Notes: generated by a model from the sequence alone, not told the origin. A DNA stretch of 64,000 nucleotides from Trinickia mobilis (GCF_017315705.1 NZ_JAFLRF010000002.1:310001-374000), one strand, 5' to 3'. Shown: positions 1 through 9,239, numbered from the stretch's first letter. Made by a program: numbers and translations.

Positions 1-7
1 ATTCACC

Positions 8-24
8 GGGCGCCCACGGCGCCC
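8..24 (-). terminator. Hairpin downstream of the CocE-family gene
   Basis: GGGCGCC-CAC-GGCGCCC is a perfect 7-bp inverted repeat 17 bases past the hydrolase stop codon. No T tract follows on either strand, so it is at best a weak or Rho-assisted terminator. Confidence 0.3.
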
Positions 25-40
25 TTCAAGGATCCGCAAT

Positions 41-1780
41 TCAGGATGGCTCCCCATTCAACGGAATGATGGGAAGCAGCAAATGTGAAGGGCGGTCGGC
101 GTCGCGGTAAATTTTGTGAGTGACCGTATTGCTACTGCATACGTGATACGGAATGTACTCGACGTCGGTCATCGCACCGGTTCCCGTGGGCACGTCAAGA
201 CTGCAGATCTCGACACAGATTCGATGACCGGCCTTGAACTGGTTGGCCGTCGCCAACACTTGGATTTCATACTTGACAACCTCCCCCGGCGTGACCGGTT
301 CGATCGAATCCTTCGTCAGCTTGTAGAAGGGTTCCGCAGGCTTGGAGCGGTCAGGATCCGTTGCTCGGTACGAGGCTTTCAGCCAGCCGCGGGTCAGTTC
401 ACGTTCGGGCAACGTCTCCGGAACGCTCCGTTCACCGACGCGCGCGGTAACGACCGACACGTCCGGACCCACGTCCTTGAGTACGACGATCCAGTTCGTG
501 TCCGCCTGGTCGATCTCGGCGTAGAGCGTGAGCGAGATCGGACCCGCCACCAAGACGTCCTGGGGGAGCGGATCAGTCATGTAGCGCAGGCGCTCAACCT
601 TGGCCGTCTTCTTGAGCGGCATTTGCGTAAAGACATCCGGCTCCCGCTGCGCATTGCCGACCTCAGCCGACGGTCGAGGCGCGTCCGTGGAAAGCCGCTC
701 CCAACCGCCGAGGTAGTACTTGGCCCATTGCGTCTCGGGCAAGGGCCAGTCGCTACCCGTGCGCCATTCGTTGGCGCCCATGACCCAGTAACGGACCGGG
801 GGCTCATCCATGATGCCGGTGTCGACACCCTTGAGCCAGTAGTCGTACCAGCGAATGACCTCGTCGTGGTACTGGTGGAACGGTCGCTCCAGATGCGCCG
901 GACCGGTAAAAATCAGCTTGCGCGGCTGCTTGACGTTTCCGAAGTAGTGCTGGGCACCAAGCCAATGCAATTTGTATGTGTACGCATAGGCACCGGATCC
1001 CGTATAGAACGGCACCTTGATCGACTTGAAGATTTCTTCGGCTCGTTCGACGGTCCCGTCCGGCTCCCAAGGGTTCGTCATGATGTGGTACATCACCCAC
1101 GTTCGCTGACCCTTCTGCGTCAGAATGTTGTAGAGGTTGATGTACATCTTGTAATCGGGATTGCGCATGGCCGCGCGCCAGAGCGCCTCCTGCTCGTCGG
1201 GTAGCGGCCCCGGCACACTGCGTGACTCATGCACGGTGCTGAAAACGTCAAGCAAGTAAGGGAACGTATGGATGACGCCGCCAGGATTGAAATCCCGAAA
1301 CCCGAACATGCCTCCGTATGCGCTACAGGCGTCGTAAGGGAAGATCGCCTTGAGCGCCGGATGCCCCTGCGCGGCCGCGCGCCATTGTTCCCCGGCAAAA
1401 CCCGAAATGCCGACCATCCCGACTTTGCCGTCCGACCACGGCTGTTGCGTGATCCACTCGATCATGTCGTAATGATCGGTGTTCTCCTCGCCATAGTGAC
1501 CTTCCGACTTGGCCGACCCTCGCGGCTGCGCAATGACGTGTACATAGCCGTTAGCAACAAAGCGGCGAGTGTCACCGGCTTCCACCGGCCCGAACCACAG
1601 CGGAGCATGCGCGGGTTGCGGAGGCAACACGTCGGCAATATCCGGGCCCTGAAGATCCTTGTTGTGCAGAGCCGAAGCATAGAGCACCGGATACTTTCCC
1701 TTCCCCTCAGGTCGATAGACGTCGACCGCGAGACGAGTGCCATCCCGCATCGCTACGATGACGTCGCGTTCTTCAATCAT
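41..1780 (-). CDS. CocE/NonD family hydrolase (X-Pro dipeptidyl-peptidase-like)
   Basis: A serine hydrolase of the CocE/NonD family (cocaine esterase, alpha-amino acid ester hydrolase, X-Pro peptidase S15), which cleaves ester or amide bonds of small molecules. The N-terminal alpha/beta-hydrolase domain opens with the typical VAMRDGTRLAVDVYRPEG, and the nucleophile motif GISGFAG puts the serine near residue 126. The C-terminal jelly-roll domain is present and the 579-residue length is normal. I place the start at the ATG preceded by GGAGGGGAC rather than 40 codons upstream. No signal peptide is visible, so it is probably cytoplasmic. Its neighbours are an aromatic-acid-type carrier, a porin and an enoyl-CoA hydratase, suggesting uptake and breakdown of an organic ester or amide. 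The substrate cannot be read from sequence. Confidence 0.85.
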   Translation of the reverse strand: MIEERDVIVAMRDGTRLAVDVYRPEGKGKYPVLYASALHNKDLQGPDIADVLPPQPAHAPLWFGPVEAGDTRRFVANGYVHVIAQPRGSAKSEGHYGEENTDHYDMIEWITQQPWSDGKVGMVGISGFAGEQWRAAAQGHPALKAIFPYDACSAYGGMFGFRDFNPGGVIHTFPYLLDVFSTVHESRSVPGPLPDEQEALWRAAMRNPDYKMYINLYNILTQKGQRTWVMYHIMTNPWEPDGTVERAEEIFKSIKVPFYTGSGAYAYTYKLHWLGAQHYFGNVKQPRKLIFTGPAHLERPFHQYHDEVIRWYDYWLKGVDTGIMDEPPVRYWVMGANEWRTGSDWPLPETQWAKYYLGGWERLSTDAPRPSAEVGNAQREPDVFTQMPLKKTAKVERLRYMTDPLPQDVLVAGPISLTLYAEIDQADTNWIVVLKDVGPDVSVVTARVGERSVPETLPERELTRGWLKASYRATDPDRSKPAEPFYKLTKDSIEPVTPGEVVKYEIQVLATANQFKAGHRICVEICSLDVPTGTGAMTDVEYIPYHVCSSNTVTHKIYRDADRPSHLLLPIIPLNGEPS

Positions 1781-1919
1781 GTCCCCTCCAATTTCATTGG
1801 TACGTTCGGCTTCAACGGGCGGCCGCCGCTGCATTCGAAGGCGGCCCATACTTTCGGATGTCGGACTTCGCGCTTGCCGTTTGGCGATGTCCGCGATCAT
1901 TCAGGTTCTGCAAGTTACT

Positions 1920-1941
1920 ATACTTCACGTCCGTAAAGTAT
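1920..1941. promoter_or_regulatory. 22-bp palindrome, candidate TetR operator
   Basis: ATACTTCACG-TC-CGTAAAGTAT is a palindrome with one mismatch between its 10-base arms, in the leader of the CocE gene. The left arm recurs at 6089 and its first bases again at 6230, next to a TetR gene, so I infer an operator. Confidence 0.5.
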
Positions 1942-2005
1942 GCAAGACGAACAACGCCCAATAGCAGAATCCCGCCGCCGTGACACGTTTCGTCGACGAC
2001 TTGAC

Positions 2006-3421
2006 TCAGCCGCCTGGCCCGCTCGTGGTGCTATTCGATAACGTCCTGTCATGGGCCGATACCGTATCGATGATTTCCACGCGTTCGCTCGGCAACCGCG
2101 GTTGTGCCGAGAGAACGCGTGCCATGACGACCATGCAAGCGCTGGCTATCACGAGCGGTATCGACAACAACGCGCATACAAGCACATAGGGGTAGCCTGA
2201 TATGACTATCAGACCAATCAACGACGACCCGATGATTGAACCGAGCCGTCCAATTGCAACCGTCCATCCTCCGCCGGATGCACGAAGCGCTGTCGGATAG
2301 AAGATGCCTGGAATCGTATTGACACAGGTCAGCGGGCCACCGATGGCCAACCCGGCCAGGAAAACCACGTTCGCGTGCCACGATGCGGTCTCGGACAGAC
2401 CCAGGCCTATGACAAGCAATGAACCTGCGCCGAATGCGCCGCAAATGACCGAGGCTACGTTATAGCGGCGCACGAGGAATGCGAAAAGTACCGAACCGCC
2501 AAGAGCGCCGAATTGGAACATCGACGATACTTGTGAAGCCTCATGCATCGACAGGCCGACTTGCTTCAAATGCGTCGGCAACCAGCTTCCAACCAGAAAG
2601 AAGACCAAATACCCCGCAAATTCCGCGATCCAAGTCAGTACGGTTCCCAGCCGATATTCCTTTCCGAGGAGCGCCAGGCTTCCTCTCTTCGAACCGCCTG
2701 GTGCCGCAATGACAAAATGCAAATCGGAACAATCGAACGCCGGGAATATTTTGGCCACGACTCGCTGGACAGCTGCGTTGGTCTTACGGCTCGCTACCAT
2801 GTAGAGCGGCGACTCGGGTACTTGCCATATAAATAGGCCCGCGACGCAAAGCGGCAGTACGCCACTCAATACCAGCATTCCCCTCCAACCTAAGACGCCT
2901 ATTGCAAACGAAGTGACGAAACCAGCTGCAGCAGCGCCGAAGAGAAACCCGCAAAATATCGAGGCGAGCATAGCGGAGCGGGAGCGGTCCGGGCTATATT
3001 CAGCGACAAGCGACGAGGTTGCCGGCATCGCTGCGCCAACACCCAGACCGGTGATAAAACGCAACAAAACGAGCTGCACTAGTGATTGCGCCTCGCTGGA
3101 TGCGAGAGCCGCTATGCCAAACCATGCGATCGCCGTAATGCCCACCGCCCTGCGACCCACACGATCGGCCATCGTCCCACCCACGATCGACCCGACCAAC
3201 AATCCGGACAACCCTAAAGCGACCAAAGGCGCCAGCGCTGCGGGAGGAAGTTGCCAATCGTGACTGACGACAGGCGCAATAAACGCCATGACGATCGTAT
3301 CGAACCCCTCGATCGCGATCGCCGCAAAGCAGACGAAAAACACCATCCACTGCTTCTTCCCCATCGGAGAATCATTGAGAAATTGGCGTATGTCGCGACG
3401 AATGTAGCCTGTGCGTTCCAT
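2006..3421 (-). CDS. MFS transporter, aromatic acid:H+ symporter-like
   Basis: A 471-residue, 12-helix major facilitator, most like the AAHS branch (PcaK, BenK, MhpT) that imports aromatic acids with protons. Visible family marks are the first helix with EGFDTIVMAFIAPVV, carrying the acidic residue typical of AAHS proteins, and the loop 2-3 signature GGTMADRVGRRAVG. The ATG at the stated start follows AAGGAAA at good spacing. It sits between the CocE hydrolase and a porin on the same strand, so it probably provides inner-membrane uptake for the same substrate. Spacers of about 215-225 bases on both sides make a single tight operon uncertain. The exact ligand is not predictable. Confidence 0.85.
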   Translation of the reverse strand: MERTGYIRRDIRQFLNDSPMGKKQWMVFFVCFAAIAIEGFDTIVMAFIAPVVSHDWQLPPAALAPLVALGLSGLLVGSIVGGTMADRVGRRAVGITAIAWFGIAALASSEAQSLVQLVLLRFITGLGVGAAMPATSSLVAEYSPDRSRSAMLASIFCGFLFGAAAAGFVTSFAIGVLGWRGMLVLSGVLPLCVAGLFIWQVPESPLYMVASRKTNAAVQRVVAKIFPAFDCSDLHFVIAAPGGSKRGSLALLGKEYRLGTVLTWIAEFAGYLVFFLVGSWLPTHLKQVGLSMHEASQVSSMFQFGALGGSVLFAFLVRRYNVASVICGAFGAGSLLVIGLGLSETASWHANVVFLAGLAIGGPLTCVNTIPGIFYPTALRASGGGWTVAIGRLGSIIGSSLIGLIVISGYPYVLVCALLSIPLVIASACMVVMARVLSAQPRLPSERVEIIDTVSAHDRTLSNSTTSGPGG

Positions 3422-3635
3422 TAGGTTTCCTTGAAGCTGGCGAGGCGGGGTTTCAATGGAAATTCAATTCAGGTTGCTTCTGCCTCGCGGCCGAGATCCG
3501 AAGCACCTCATCAACCATGTTTGGTTCGCGTATCCGAGAGGCAGCCGCAGTGAGAGTGACGTTGTCGCCTGAAACGATCACGACGCGCCACCCGTCTCTC
3601 CGGGCTTTCCAGCCCAAGCGAACCTCCTGACTTCG

Positions 3636-4730
3636 TTAAAAGCGATGACGAAGCCCGACGCGCAAGAGACCTTGAGATTGCCCGTTTGACGGACTCGTCA
3701 CATACGTCATTTGCGCTTGCGTCGCCGAACCTGCGGCCTTCATCAATTGAGCGGCGAAGTAGACGTCCGTTCGCTTGGACAGGTAGTAGTCCGCAAAGAG
3801 ACCGAGCGCGCGGTAGATCGGGGTTGCACCGGTTGCGTCGACCTTGCCATGTGTGTACACGTACACGATGCCGGCCAGAATGTCGGGCCTGATCAAGTAA
3901 CCAAAGTTGGCCTCATAGTTGTCAAAGCGAACGTCATTGCCTAAGAAGGCGTTCTTGAAGCGCGTGGAGGTATATTCAAGGCCGATCGTCGCGTTGCCTA
4001 GTTTGTATTGTCCGCCGACGCCTGCGAGCGTCTGGCTCTGTGCGTTGGGCACATAGGCAGCAAACGTGACCGCGTTGGGCGCAACGCTGTTGAACACGGC
4101 AGCAAAAGGATTCTTGATATACGTATAGGCGGCGGCGACATACACCGGTCCGCCGGCGTAAGTGACGCCAACCGATTTGACGCTATTCGTGGAAAATTGG
4201 CCCGCCTGTCCGCCAAAGCTATACAGTCCGGCGAACGAGAATCCTGCCACTGGGGGACTGACGTATTTGACGGCGTTGTTGATACGGTTGGTCCCTGCGG
4301 TGTTATCGATGTCGCCGGCATGAGCGAAGTAGACCGACCAGTTCAATCCGGCATTGATTTTCGACAGCAAATCAGCCATCTCTTCGTACTGACGCCCAAG
4401 TGTCAGCGCCCCATAGTTGCTTGTGATGCCGACGTACGCCTGCCGACCAAAAAGGGCTCCGTTATTGCCGACGTTGCCTGTGGATGGATCAAAACCGTCT
4501 TCCAGCACGAAAACGGCTTTCATGCCACCACCGAGATCCTCTGAACCCCGAAGTCCCCATCTCGAGATCGACGCTCCGCCGCTCTGAAGTTGCCAATTCG
4601 AGGCTCCCTTCTGATTGGTGGTGTAGGTGATGCCTTCGTCAACTATTCCATACAAGGTCACGCTGCTTTGCGCATATGCGGAAGCGGATGAGACGCAAAG
4701 CAATGCGATGGCGCACGACAATCCCTTCAT
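3636..4730 (-). CDS. Gram-negative porin (Burkholderia OmpC-like)
   Basis: A 364-residue trimeric 16-strand porin of the beta-proteobacterial type, forming an outer-membrane diffusion channel. The signal peptide runs about residues 1-20 (cleavage after AYA), the mature protein begins QSSVTLYGIVDEGI, and the chain ends LRVGLRHRF with the C-terminal Phe needed for BAM recognition. I chose the ATG at 4730, preceded by AGGAG about seven bases upstream, over an in-frame TTG two codons earlier. Position beside the MFS carrier suggests a substrate-specific entry porin for this catabolic group, but general porins look the same. Confidence 0.9.
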   Translation of the reverse strand: MKGLSCAIALLCVSSASAYAQSSVTLYGIVDEGITYTTNQKGASNWQLQSGGASISRWGLRGSEDLGGGMKAVFVLEDGFDPSTGNVGNNGALFGRQAYVGITSNYGALTLGRQYEEMADLLSKINAGLNWSVYFAHAGDIDNTAGTNRINNAVKYVSPPVAGFSFAGLYSFGGQAGQFSTNSVKSVGVTYAGGPVYVAAAYTYIKNPFAAVFNSVAPNAVTFAAYVPNAQSQTLAGVGGQYKLGNATIGLEYTSTRFKNAFLGNDVRFDNYEANFGYLIRPDILAGIVYVYTHGKVDATGATPIYRALGLFADYYLSKRTDVYFAAQLMKAAGSATQAQMTYVTSPSNGQSQGLLRVGLRHRF

Positions 4731-5131
4731 CTCCAATCTCCTGACCTTTTAGTTCTGCTTGCGATTGAACATCGCTGATAGTTGTATGAAGAAGCTTTAT
4801 ATTTTCCGATCGTACAGCTTTAGTTTAGAAAAAACCTTTCCGCACGTAAAGGATTATGAGACTGGGACTATCCCTATGAGGCGGAGTCTTGCGATCTAAC
4901 CGCTGCCACGCCAGACGTGATCGAGAAAGTCAAGGGAAGGGGGGAAAGAGCCGGGAGGGTGCTGTGGCAGTGGTGCGGGTTGCGAATGCCCGTCTCATCC
5001 AGGTTTCGATAGGAATCCAACAGCGCTTTTGGGTCGGCAGCGCAACCATGACGAGGCCGTCTTTGACAAAAGGCGTTCGGCAGTTGGCCCATTTGCCGAT
5101 TCCTTGGTCCGGTCAAACGGGGGGTTCGCCT
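4731..5131. other. Spacer with porin leader, no gene supported
   Basis: About 400 bases between the porin and the enoyl-CoA hydratase. The AT-rich stretch near 4790-4860 is a likely promoter region for the porin on the minus strand. Short open frames here lack ribosome binding sites and recognisable motifs. Confidence 0.5.
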
Positions 5132-5920
5132 TTAAGTTGACGAGTTTCTTGGCGAACCCGATCGTCCAACGAACCCGGCGACTCGCTGATAAAACGCTTC
5201 CGTCGAGGCGCATCTCAAGAACGCCTGCTTTTCATTCTCGAGATGTCGCTCAAGTCCGTCCTCCGATGCCATGCCAACGAGCGATTTCATCTCGCTGACC
5301 GCCGACGGCGGCAAGTCCATTACATTCCGTGCCATAGCGAGGGTGGCTTCTTCCAGCGAAGCTGGATCAGCAACACATTGCACAAGTCCCAATGAACTCG
5401 CTTCTTCTGCATTCAACGAATCGCTCACCAGCAGAAGTTGCAGGGCGCGCGCCGCCCCCAGGCGGCGCGCCAAATGGAAAGAAAGTCCCCCGTCGGTCGA
5501 GGTCCCGAGCTTGCCGTATCCGACGACAAAGCGAGCCGCACGTGACGCTACGACCAGATCGCACGCCATTGCCAACGAGAAACCTGCGCCTGCCGCAGCC
5601 CCCTGCACGCTCGCGATCACAGGAATCGGCAGACGCCGTAGCGTCAGAATGACAGCGTTGAGCGCACTGATTAGTGCTTCGAGAAAGCCATCGGATCTTT
5701 GCAGCCCATCCAGGATCTGAACGAGATTTCCACCGGCCGAAAATATTCGGCCCGTGGCTCGCAAAACGACCGCGCGATACTTCTCGCGCGCCTCAATGTC
5801 GCTGAGAGCTCTCAACATGCCATCGCAGAACTCCAGGTCGATCGCGTTTGCCTGCGCTTCGTTTCCCAAGGTGATGACGGCGAGATCGTCACGGGAGGTT
5901 AAGGTGATGTTGTTCTGCAT
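5132..5920 (-). CDS. Enoyl-CoA hydratase/isomerase family protein
   Basis: A 262-residue crotonase-fold enzyme acting on acyl-CoA thioesters. The two oxyanion-hole segments are visible (FSAGGNL near residue 60 and GAAAGAGFSLAMACDLV near 105). The catalytic region reads GKLGTSTDGGLSF, with Asp where hydratases have their second Glu. This PaaG-like arrangement is seen more often in isomerases and dehalogenases than in true hydratases. No clear Shine-Dalgarno precedes the ATG, but the frame fits the family start. It is probably part of a beta-oxidation-like step for the product of the local hydrolase and transporter genes. A TetR gene is divergent to it. Confidence 0.8.
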   Translation of the reverse strand: MQNNITLTSRDDLAVITLGNEAQANAIDLEFCDGMLRALSDIEAREKYRAVVLRATGRIFSAGGNLVQILDGLQRSDGFLEALISALNAVILTLRRLPIPVIASVQGAAAGAGFSLAMACDLVVASRAARFVVGYGKLGTSTDGGLSFHLARRLGAARALQLLLVSDSLNAEEASSLGLVQCVADPASLEEATLAMARNVMDLPPSAVSEMKSLVGMASEDGLERHLENEKQAFLRCASTEAFYQRVAGFVGRSGSPRNSST

Positions 5921-6088
5921 TTGGCGACGCCTGCATTCACGAAATTCAGATGGTAGAACTCAGCTCTCTTCAGGTGCGATTCGGCGCCTAGGTCACGGTG
6001 CGCTTGACGCCTCGAATTTAGTGATCGATTAATTAGTCGCCGGACCCAGGTGCTACGTTGCGGTCTTCCTCGCACCAGCCGAACCATT

Positions 6089-6110
6089 ATACTTTACCGC
6101 CGTTCAATTT
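6089..6110. promoter_or_regulatory. Degenerate copy of the ATACTT palindrome
   Basis: ATACTTTACC-GC-CGTTCAATTT keeps the full left half of the 1920 palindrome and a weaker right half. It lies in the 448-bp divergent spacer between the enoyl-CoA hydratase and TetR genes. A further ATACTTTTGTATAG starts at 6230. The rest of the spacer shows no gene. Confidence 0.4.
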
Positions 6111-6368
6111 AAAAGGCGTGATGCGGCTACCTCGCTTGCCTGTTTGGGAACACTCCCGCATGGCCGCGACCCCTCAGCGCCTTACCCGGCTTATCATCGG
6201 ATGAATTAGCACGCCTATTCCGTTGTATTATACTTTTGTATAGTTTTTTGCCGCCACGCCCGCGACGCGGGCATTCAATACAGCTCGCCGAAACCGGTAT
6301 CGAATGCCGTCTTGCCAAGCCCCCGAGCGGGCGCGCTCCGGCAACGAAATTCCTATTCGAGAAGCCAA

Positions 6369-7133
6369 ATGGTGCAACGTACAGTTTCCAGCAAAAACTC
6401 CGGCAGCAAGGGTCGTCCGACAGAACTCCGACGCGCGGAGCAGCAGCGCGCGCAGGAAACGCGGGCTGCGATCTTGAACGCCGCGCTCACGGAATTCGCC
6501 GCGAAGGGCTTTGAGGCTGCAAGCATCCGCAGTATCGCGGACCGAGTCGGATTGCAGCACCCGCTCATCACTTACCATTACCGCTCCAAAGATGTTCTAT
6601 GGCAGGCGGTGGCTGAATATGTTTTCGAACGTATCCGTCACGAGTGGGACGCTTATCTGGCGGATACGCCCCCTAGCAGCGCTGCAGAGCGTGTACGAGT
6701 GGTGTACAGGGGCCTGTTTAGATTCACGGTCGACTATCCTGAGTTTCATCGCTTCATGCTTCAGGAATTCCTCGGATATAGCCCGAGGCTGCAGTGGCTC
6801 GCGGACACGGTGCTCAAGCCGCTGATCAATTGGCTGCTGCCACAGATTCGTGCCGCACAAGATGAAGGCGCGTTGCCCCAAGGCGAGCCCATCATCTTCC
6901 ACTATCTGTTGATCAGTCTGACGTCGACCCTTTCCGGCTTCGGCCCGGAGATGCAGGCGACCGCCAATGTTTCCCCGTCGGATCCCGCCGTGGTGGATGC
7001 CTACTGGCGAACTGTTGAGGAACTCGTCTTCAACAAGCAGACGTCCTCCAGCCGGTCCGAAGAGGCCGAATCGCGTTCGAGTCATGTCGAGAGGCGGCCG
7101 CGCGTGTCGGGTCGTTCGAAGAGCGACAGCTAA
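6369..7133 (+). CDS. TetR family transcriptional regulator
   Basis: A 254-residue repressor-type regulator. The N-terminal TetR helix-turn-helix is clear from about residues 30-75 (ETRAAILNAALTEFAAKGF, then IRSIADRVGLQHPLITYHYRSKDVLW), followed by an all-helical ligand domain. The C-terminal 25 residues are polar and low-complexity. I use the ATG beginning MVQRTV; the upstream 19-codon extension lacks support. It is transcribed away from the enoyl-CoA hydratase group. The shared ATACTT sites at 1920, 6089 and 6230 suggest it controls the hydrolase/MFS/porin/hydratase genes and itself. The inducer is probably a pathway CoA ester or free acid, which is inference. Confidence 0.85.
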   Translation: MVQRTVSSKNSGSKGRPTELRRAEQQRAQETRAAILNAALTEFAAKGFEAASIRSIADRVGLQHPLITYHYRSKDVLWQAVAEYVFERIRHEWDAYLADTPPSSAAERVRVVYRGLFRFTVDYPEFHRFMLQEFLGYSPRLQWLADTVLKPLINWLLPQIRAAQDEGALPQGEPIIFHYLLISLTSTLSGFGPEMQATANVSPSDPAVVDAYWRTVEELVFNKQTSSSRSEEAESRSSHVERRPRVSGRSKSDS

Positions 7134-7180
7134 ATCGGCAGGCGCTTCTGCCGACGCACGTGAGCCCTGGCCTCTCTTAA

Positions 7181-7250
7181 AAGGACATGTCCTTGACCGC
7201 TGGTCAGCGATAAAGCCAGAACAGTAACCCTGACCGCGCGGCGCGCGGTC
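7181..7250. other. Two palindromes between convergent genes
   Basis: AAGGACATGTCCTT (7181-7194) is a perfect 14-bp palindrome. GACCGCGCG-G-CGCGCGGTC (7232-7250) is a second inverted repeat of 9-bp arms. Both lie between the TetR and SDR stop codons, which fits a bidirectional termination zone without T tracts. Confidence 0.35.
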
Positions 7251-7263
7251 GAGGCGCTCCCGT

Positions 7264-8007
7264 TCAAAAGGGCTCCTTGAAGGGCCGCAGATCGATCTCA
7301 TGCGTCCACGCTGACGGATGCTGCAAGTGAATCTGCCAATACGCCTCGGCAATTGCATCGACGTTGAGCAGCCCGTTTTCGCCGCGCTCGGCGGACGCTT
7401 GCGGACGCGCACTGCGCAGGCGCTCGCCGTCGATCCCGCCGTCGATCACCACATGCGCGACATGCAGCCCGTGCGGCCCGAACTCGCGCGCCATGCTTTG
7501 CGCGATCATGCGCAGTCCCGCTTTTGCCGCTGCAAAATGCGCGAAGCCGGGCTTGCCGCGCAGGCTCGCTGACGCACCCGTGAAGATCACCGTGCCGCGA
7601 CCGAGCGGTCCAAGACGCCGCGCCGCTTCGCGTCCGGCGATAAAGCCGCCTACGGGCCCCGAGCGCAGAAATTCCTGCAACTGTTCCGCGTTCAAATCGA
7701 GAAAAGGAATGCGCCGGTTGTTGCCGACGTTGTAGACGACGAGCGACGGGGCATCGATGCTGTCCTCGGATGGAGACATCGCACTGTCGAAGAGCCGCAC
7801 GATATCCGCTTCCGACGTGCCGTCCATCGCGAACGATTCCGCCGAGCCGCCGCGGTCCGCGATGGTTTTCGTCACCGCGTCGAGCTTGGCCTGCGTGCGG
7901 CCCGCAACATACACGTGATATCCGTTCGCCGCGAACTTTCTGCACAACGCCCCGCCCAGTCCGAGCTCGGCACCCACGCCGATCACCACTGCGCTATTCC
8001 GCTTCAT
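7264..8007 (-). CDS. SDR family oxidoreductase (glucose 1-dehydrogenase-like fold)
   Basis: A 247-residue short-chain dehydrogenase with a divergent signature. The N-terminal nucleotide loop is GVGAELGLGGALCRKFA rather than the canonical TGxxxGIG, and the NNAG element reads NVGNN. The catalytic Tyr-x-x-x-Lys is replaced by FAHFAAAKAGLR, so the Tyr is missing while the Lys remains. Such atypical SDRs occur in proteobacteria and may not be oxidoreductases. The start is the ATG preceded by GGAG at eight bases; an upstream 23-codon extension is discarded. It is divergent from the ABC transporter operon at 8367 and shares its control region, so it may belong to the same substrate pathway. Confidence 0.75.
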   Translation of the reverse strand: MKRNSAVVIGVGAELGLGGALCRKFAANGYHVYVAGRTQAKLDAVTKTIADRGGSAESFAMDGTSEADIVRLFDSAMSPSEDSIDAPSLVVYNVGNNRRIPFLDLNAEQLQEFLRSGPVGGFIAGREAARRLGPLGRGTVIFTGASASLRGKPGFAHFAAAKAGLRMIAQSMAREFGPHGLHVAHVVIDGGIDGERLRSARPQASAERGENGLLNVDAIAEAYWQIHLQHPSAWTHEIDLRPFKEPF

Positions 8008-8301
8008 CGCGTTTCTCCGTTGTCTGTGCGCGCGTCGCAGCGCGCCAAGTTGAGATCGTCGCGTGATTATAGGCATCGACCGCGAGCGGCTGCTCGCACG
8101 CTGCCCAATTGCGATTCGGACCGCGGCTGTACGATTTTCGCGGTGGCGAGACGGTCAAACGTCCGTGTGGGAGCGCGAGCCGACTGTCGGGCATCGCGCG
8201 GGCGTTTTTGCCTCTATCAACAGTCCCGCCGATCCCTGACTTCCCTTCGTTCTCGTATCGCGCGCCGCGTCGTGGCACAAAAAAGCGCTTGCATTCCGGA
8301 T

Positions 8302-8336
8302 ATTGTTCAACAATAGTTTGCTCATTGTTCAACAAT
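8302..8336. promoter_or_regulatory. Two identical 13-bp palindromes, candidate GntR operators
   Basis: ATTGTTCAACAAT occurs twice (8302-8314 and 8324-8336), 22 bases start to start, about two DNA turns. The second copy ends 30 bases before the substrate-binding protein start. FCD-type GntR proteins bind short palindromes of this kind, and one is encoded in the same operon. The remaining 290 bases of the divergent spacer show no gene. Confidence 0.6.
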
Positions 8337-8366
8337 CAATCAGCGCAACAAGACGAGCGAGACCCT

Positions 8367-9239
8367 ATGAAAGCCCTCACATTTCCGAAGTCGGCCCTCA
8401 AGGGCCTTTCGCACACGATGAAGATCGCCGTCGCGATCGCACCCATATTCGCGGCGACGCACGTGGACATTGCCGCCGCGGCGGGGACGGTCGCGGCCGA
8501 GCGCCTGCAGATCGGCGCCGATCTGACCTATCCGCCGTACGACTATCTGGACAACGGGACGCCCGCCGGCTTCGATCCCGCCTTCATGAATAAGCTGTCG
8601 GCACATCTGAAGCTCAAGCCGTCGTTCGTCGATACGCGCTTTGCGAATCTGATTCTCGGTGTCGACGCGAATCGCTTCGATGTGATCGCGTCCGCGCTGT
8701 ATGTGACACCTGAGCGCGCGAAGCAGATCGACTTTCTGCCTTACCTGAAGACGGGCGGTTCGCTACTTGCGCTCAGCGGCACGGGCTTCGCTCCGAAGAC
8801 GCCGGAAGACCTGTGCGGCAAGCGGGTCAGTTCGATCAAGGGCGCGTCGTGGATTCCGAAACTCAACGACGTGTCGAACAAGGTGTGCGTCCCGGCCGGG
8901 CGCGGTGCGATCGATGTGCGCGAGTTCGAGACCTCGCCGGAAGCAGCTCAGGCCGTGCTGTCGCATGCCGTCGATGCGCAATTCGAGGATTCCGCCGTCG
9001 CCCAGATTACAGCAACCCGACTAGGCGGACGTGTGGAGATCACGTCGACGGCGCCGCTCTATCCCGTGGTGATCGGTCTTGGTGTGAAGAAAGGCAACGA
9101 CGTGCTGCTGTCGCAGTTGAAGACGGCGCTGGCATCGATGAAGTCGTCAGGCGAGTATGCGGCCCTGCTCAAGCAATATAACGTCGCAGAACCGACGGGC
9201 AGTGACGTCGCGCTCGCGCTAGGCAGCACGCAGAAATAA
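8367..9239 (+). CDS. Polar amino-acid ABC transporter substrate-binding protein
   Basis: A 290-residue periplasmic binding protein of the SBP_bac_3 family. A hydrophobic export signal lies within about residues 18-40; an internal Met at residue 18 could be the true start. The mature lobe begins LQIGADLTYPPYDYLDNGTPAGFDPAFM, the usual family opening. Two Cys residues, in DLCGKRV and NKVCVPAG, may form a disulfide. It is first in an operon with a fused permease-ATPase, a GntR regulator and a DUF1989 protein. The ligand is probably an amino acid or related nitrogen compound. Confidence 0.88.
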   Translation: MKALTFPKSALKGLSHTMKIAVAIAPIFAATHVDIAAAAGTVAAERLQIGADLTYPPYDYLDNGTPAGFDPAFMNKLSAHLKLKPSFVDTRFANLILGVDANRFDVIASALYVTPERAKQIDFLPYLKTGGSLLALSGTGFAPKTPEDLCGKRVSSIKGASWIPKLNDVSNKVCVPAGRGAIDVREFETSPEAAQAVLSHAVDAQFEDSAVAQITATRLGGRVEITSTAPLYPVVIGLGVKKGNDVLLSQLKTALASMKSSGEYAALLKQYNVAEPTGSDVALALGSTQK

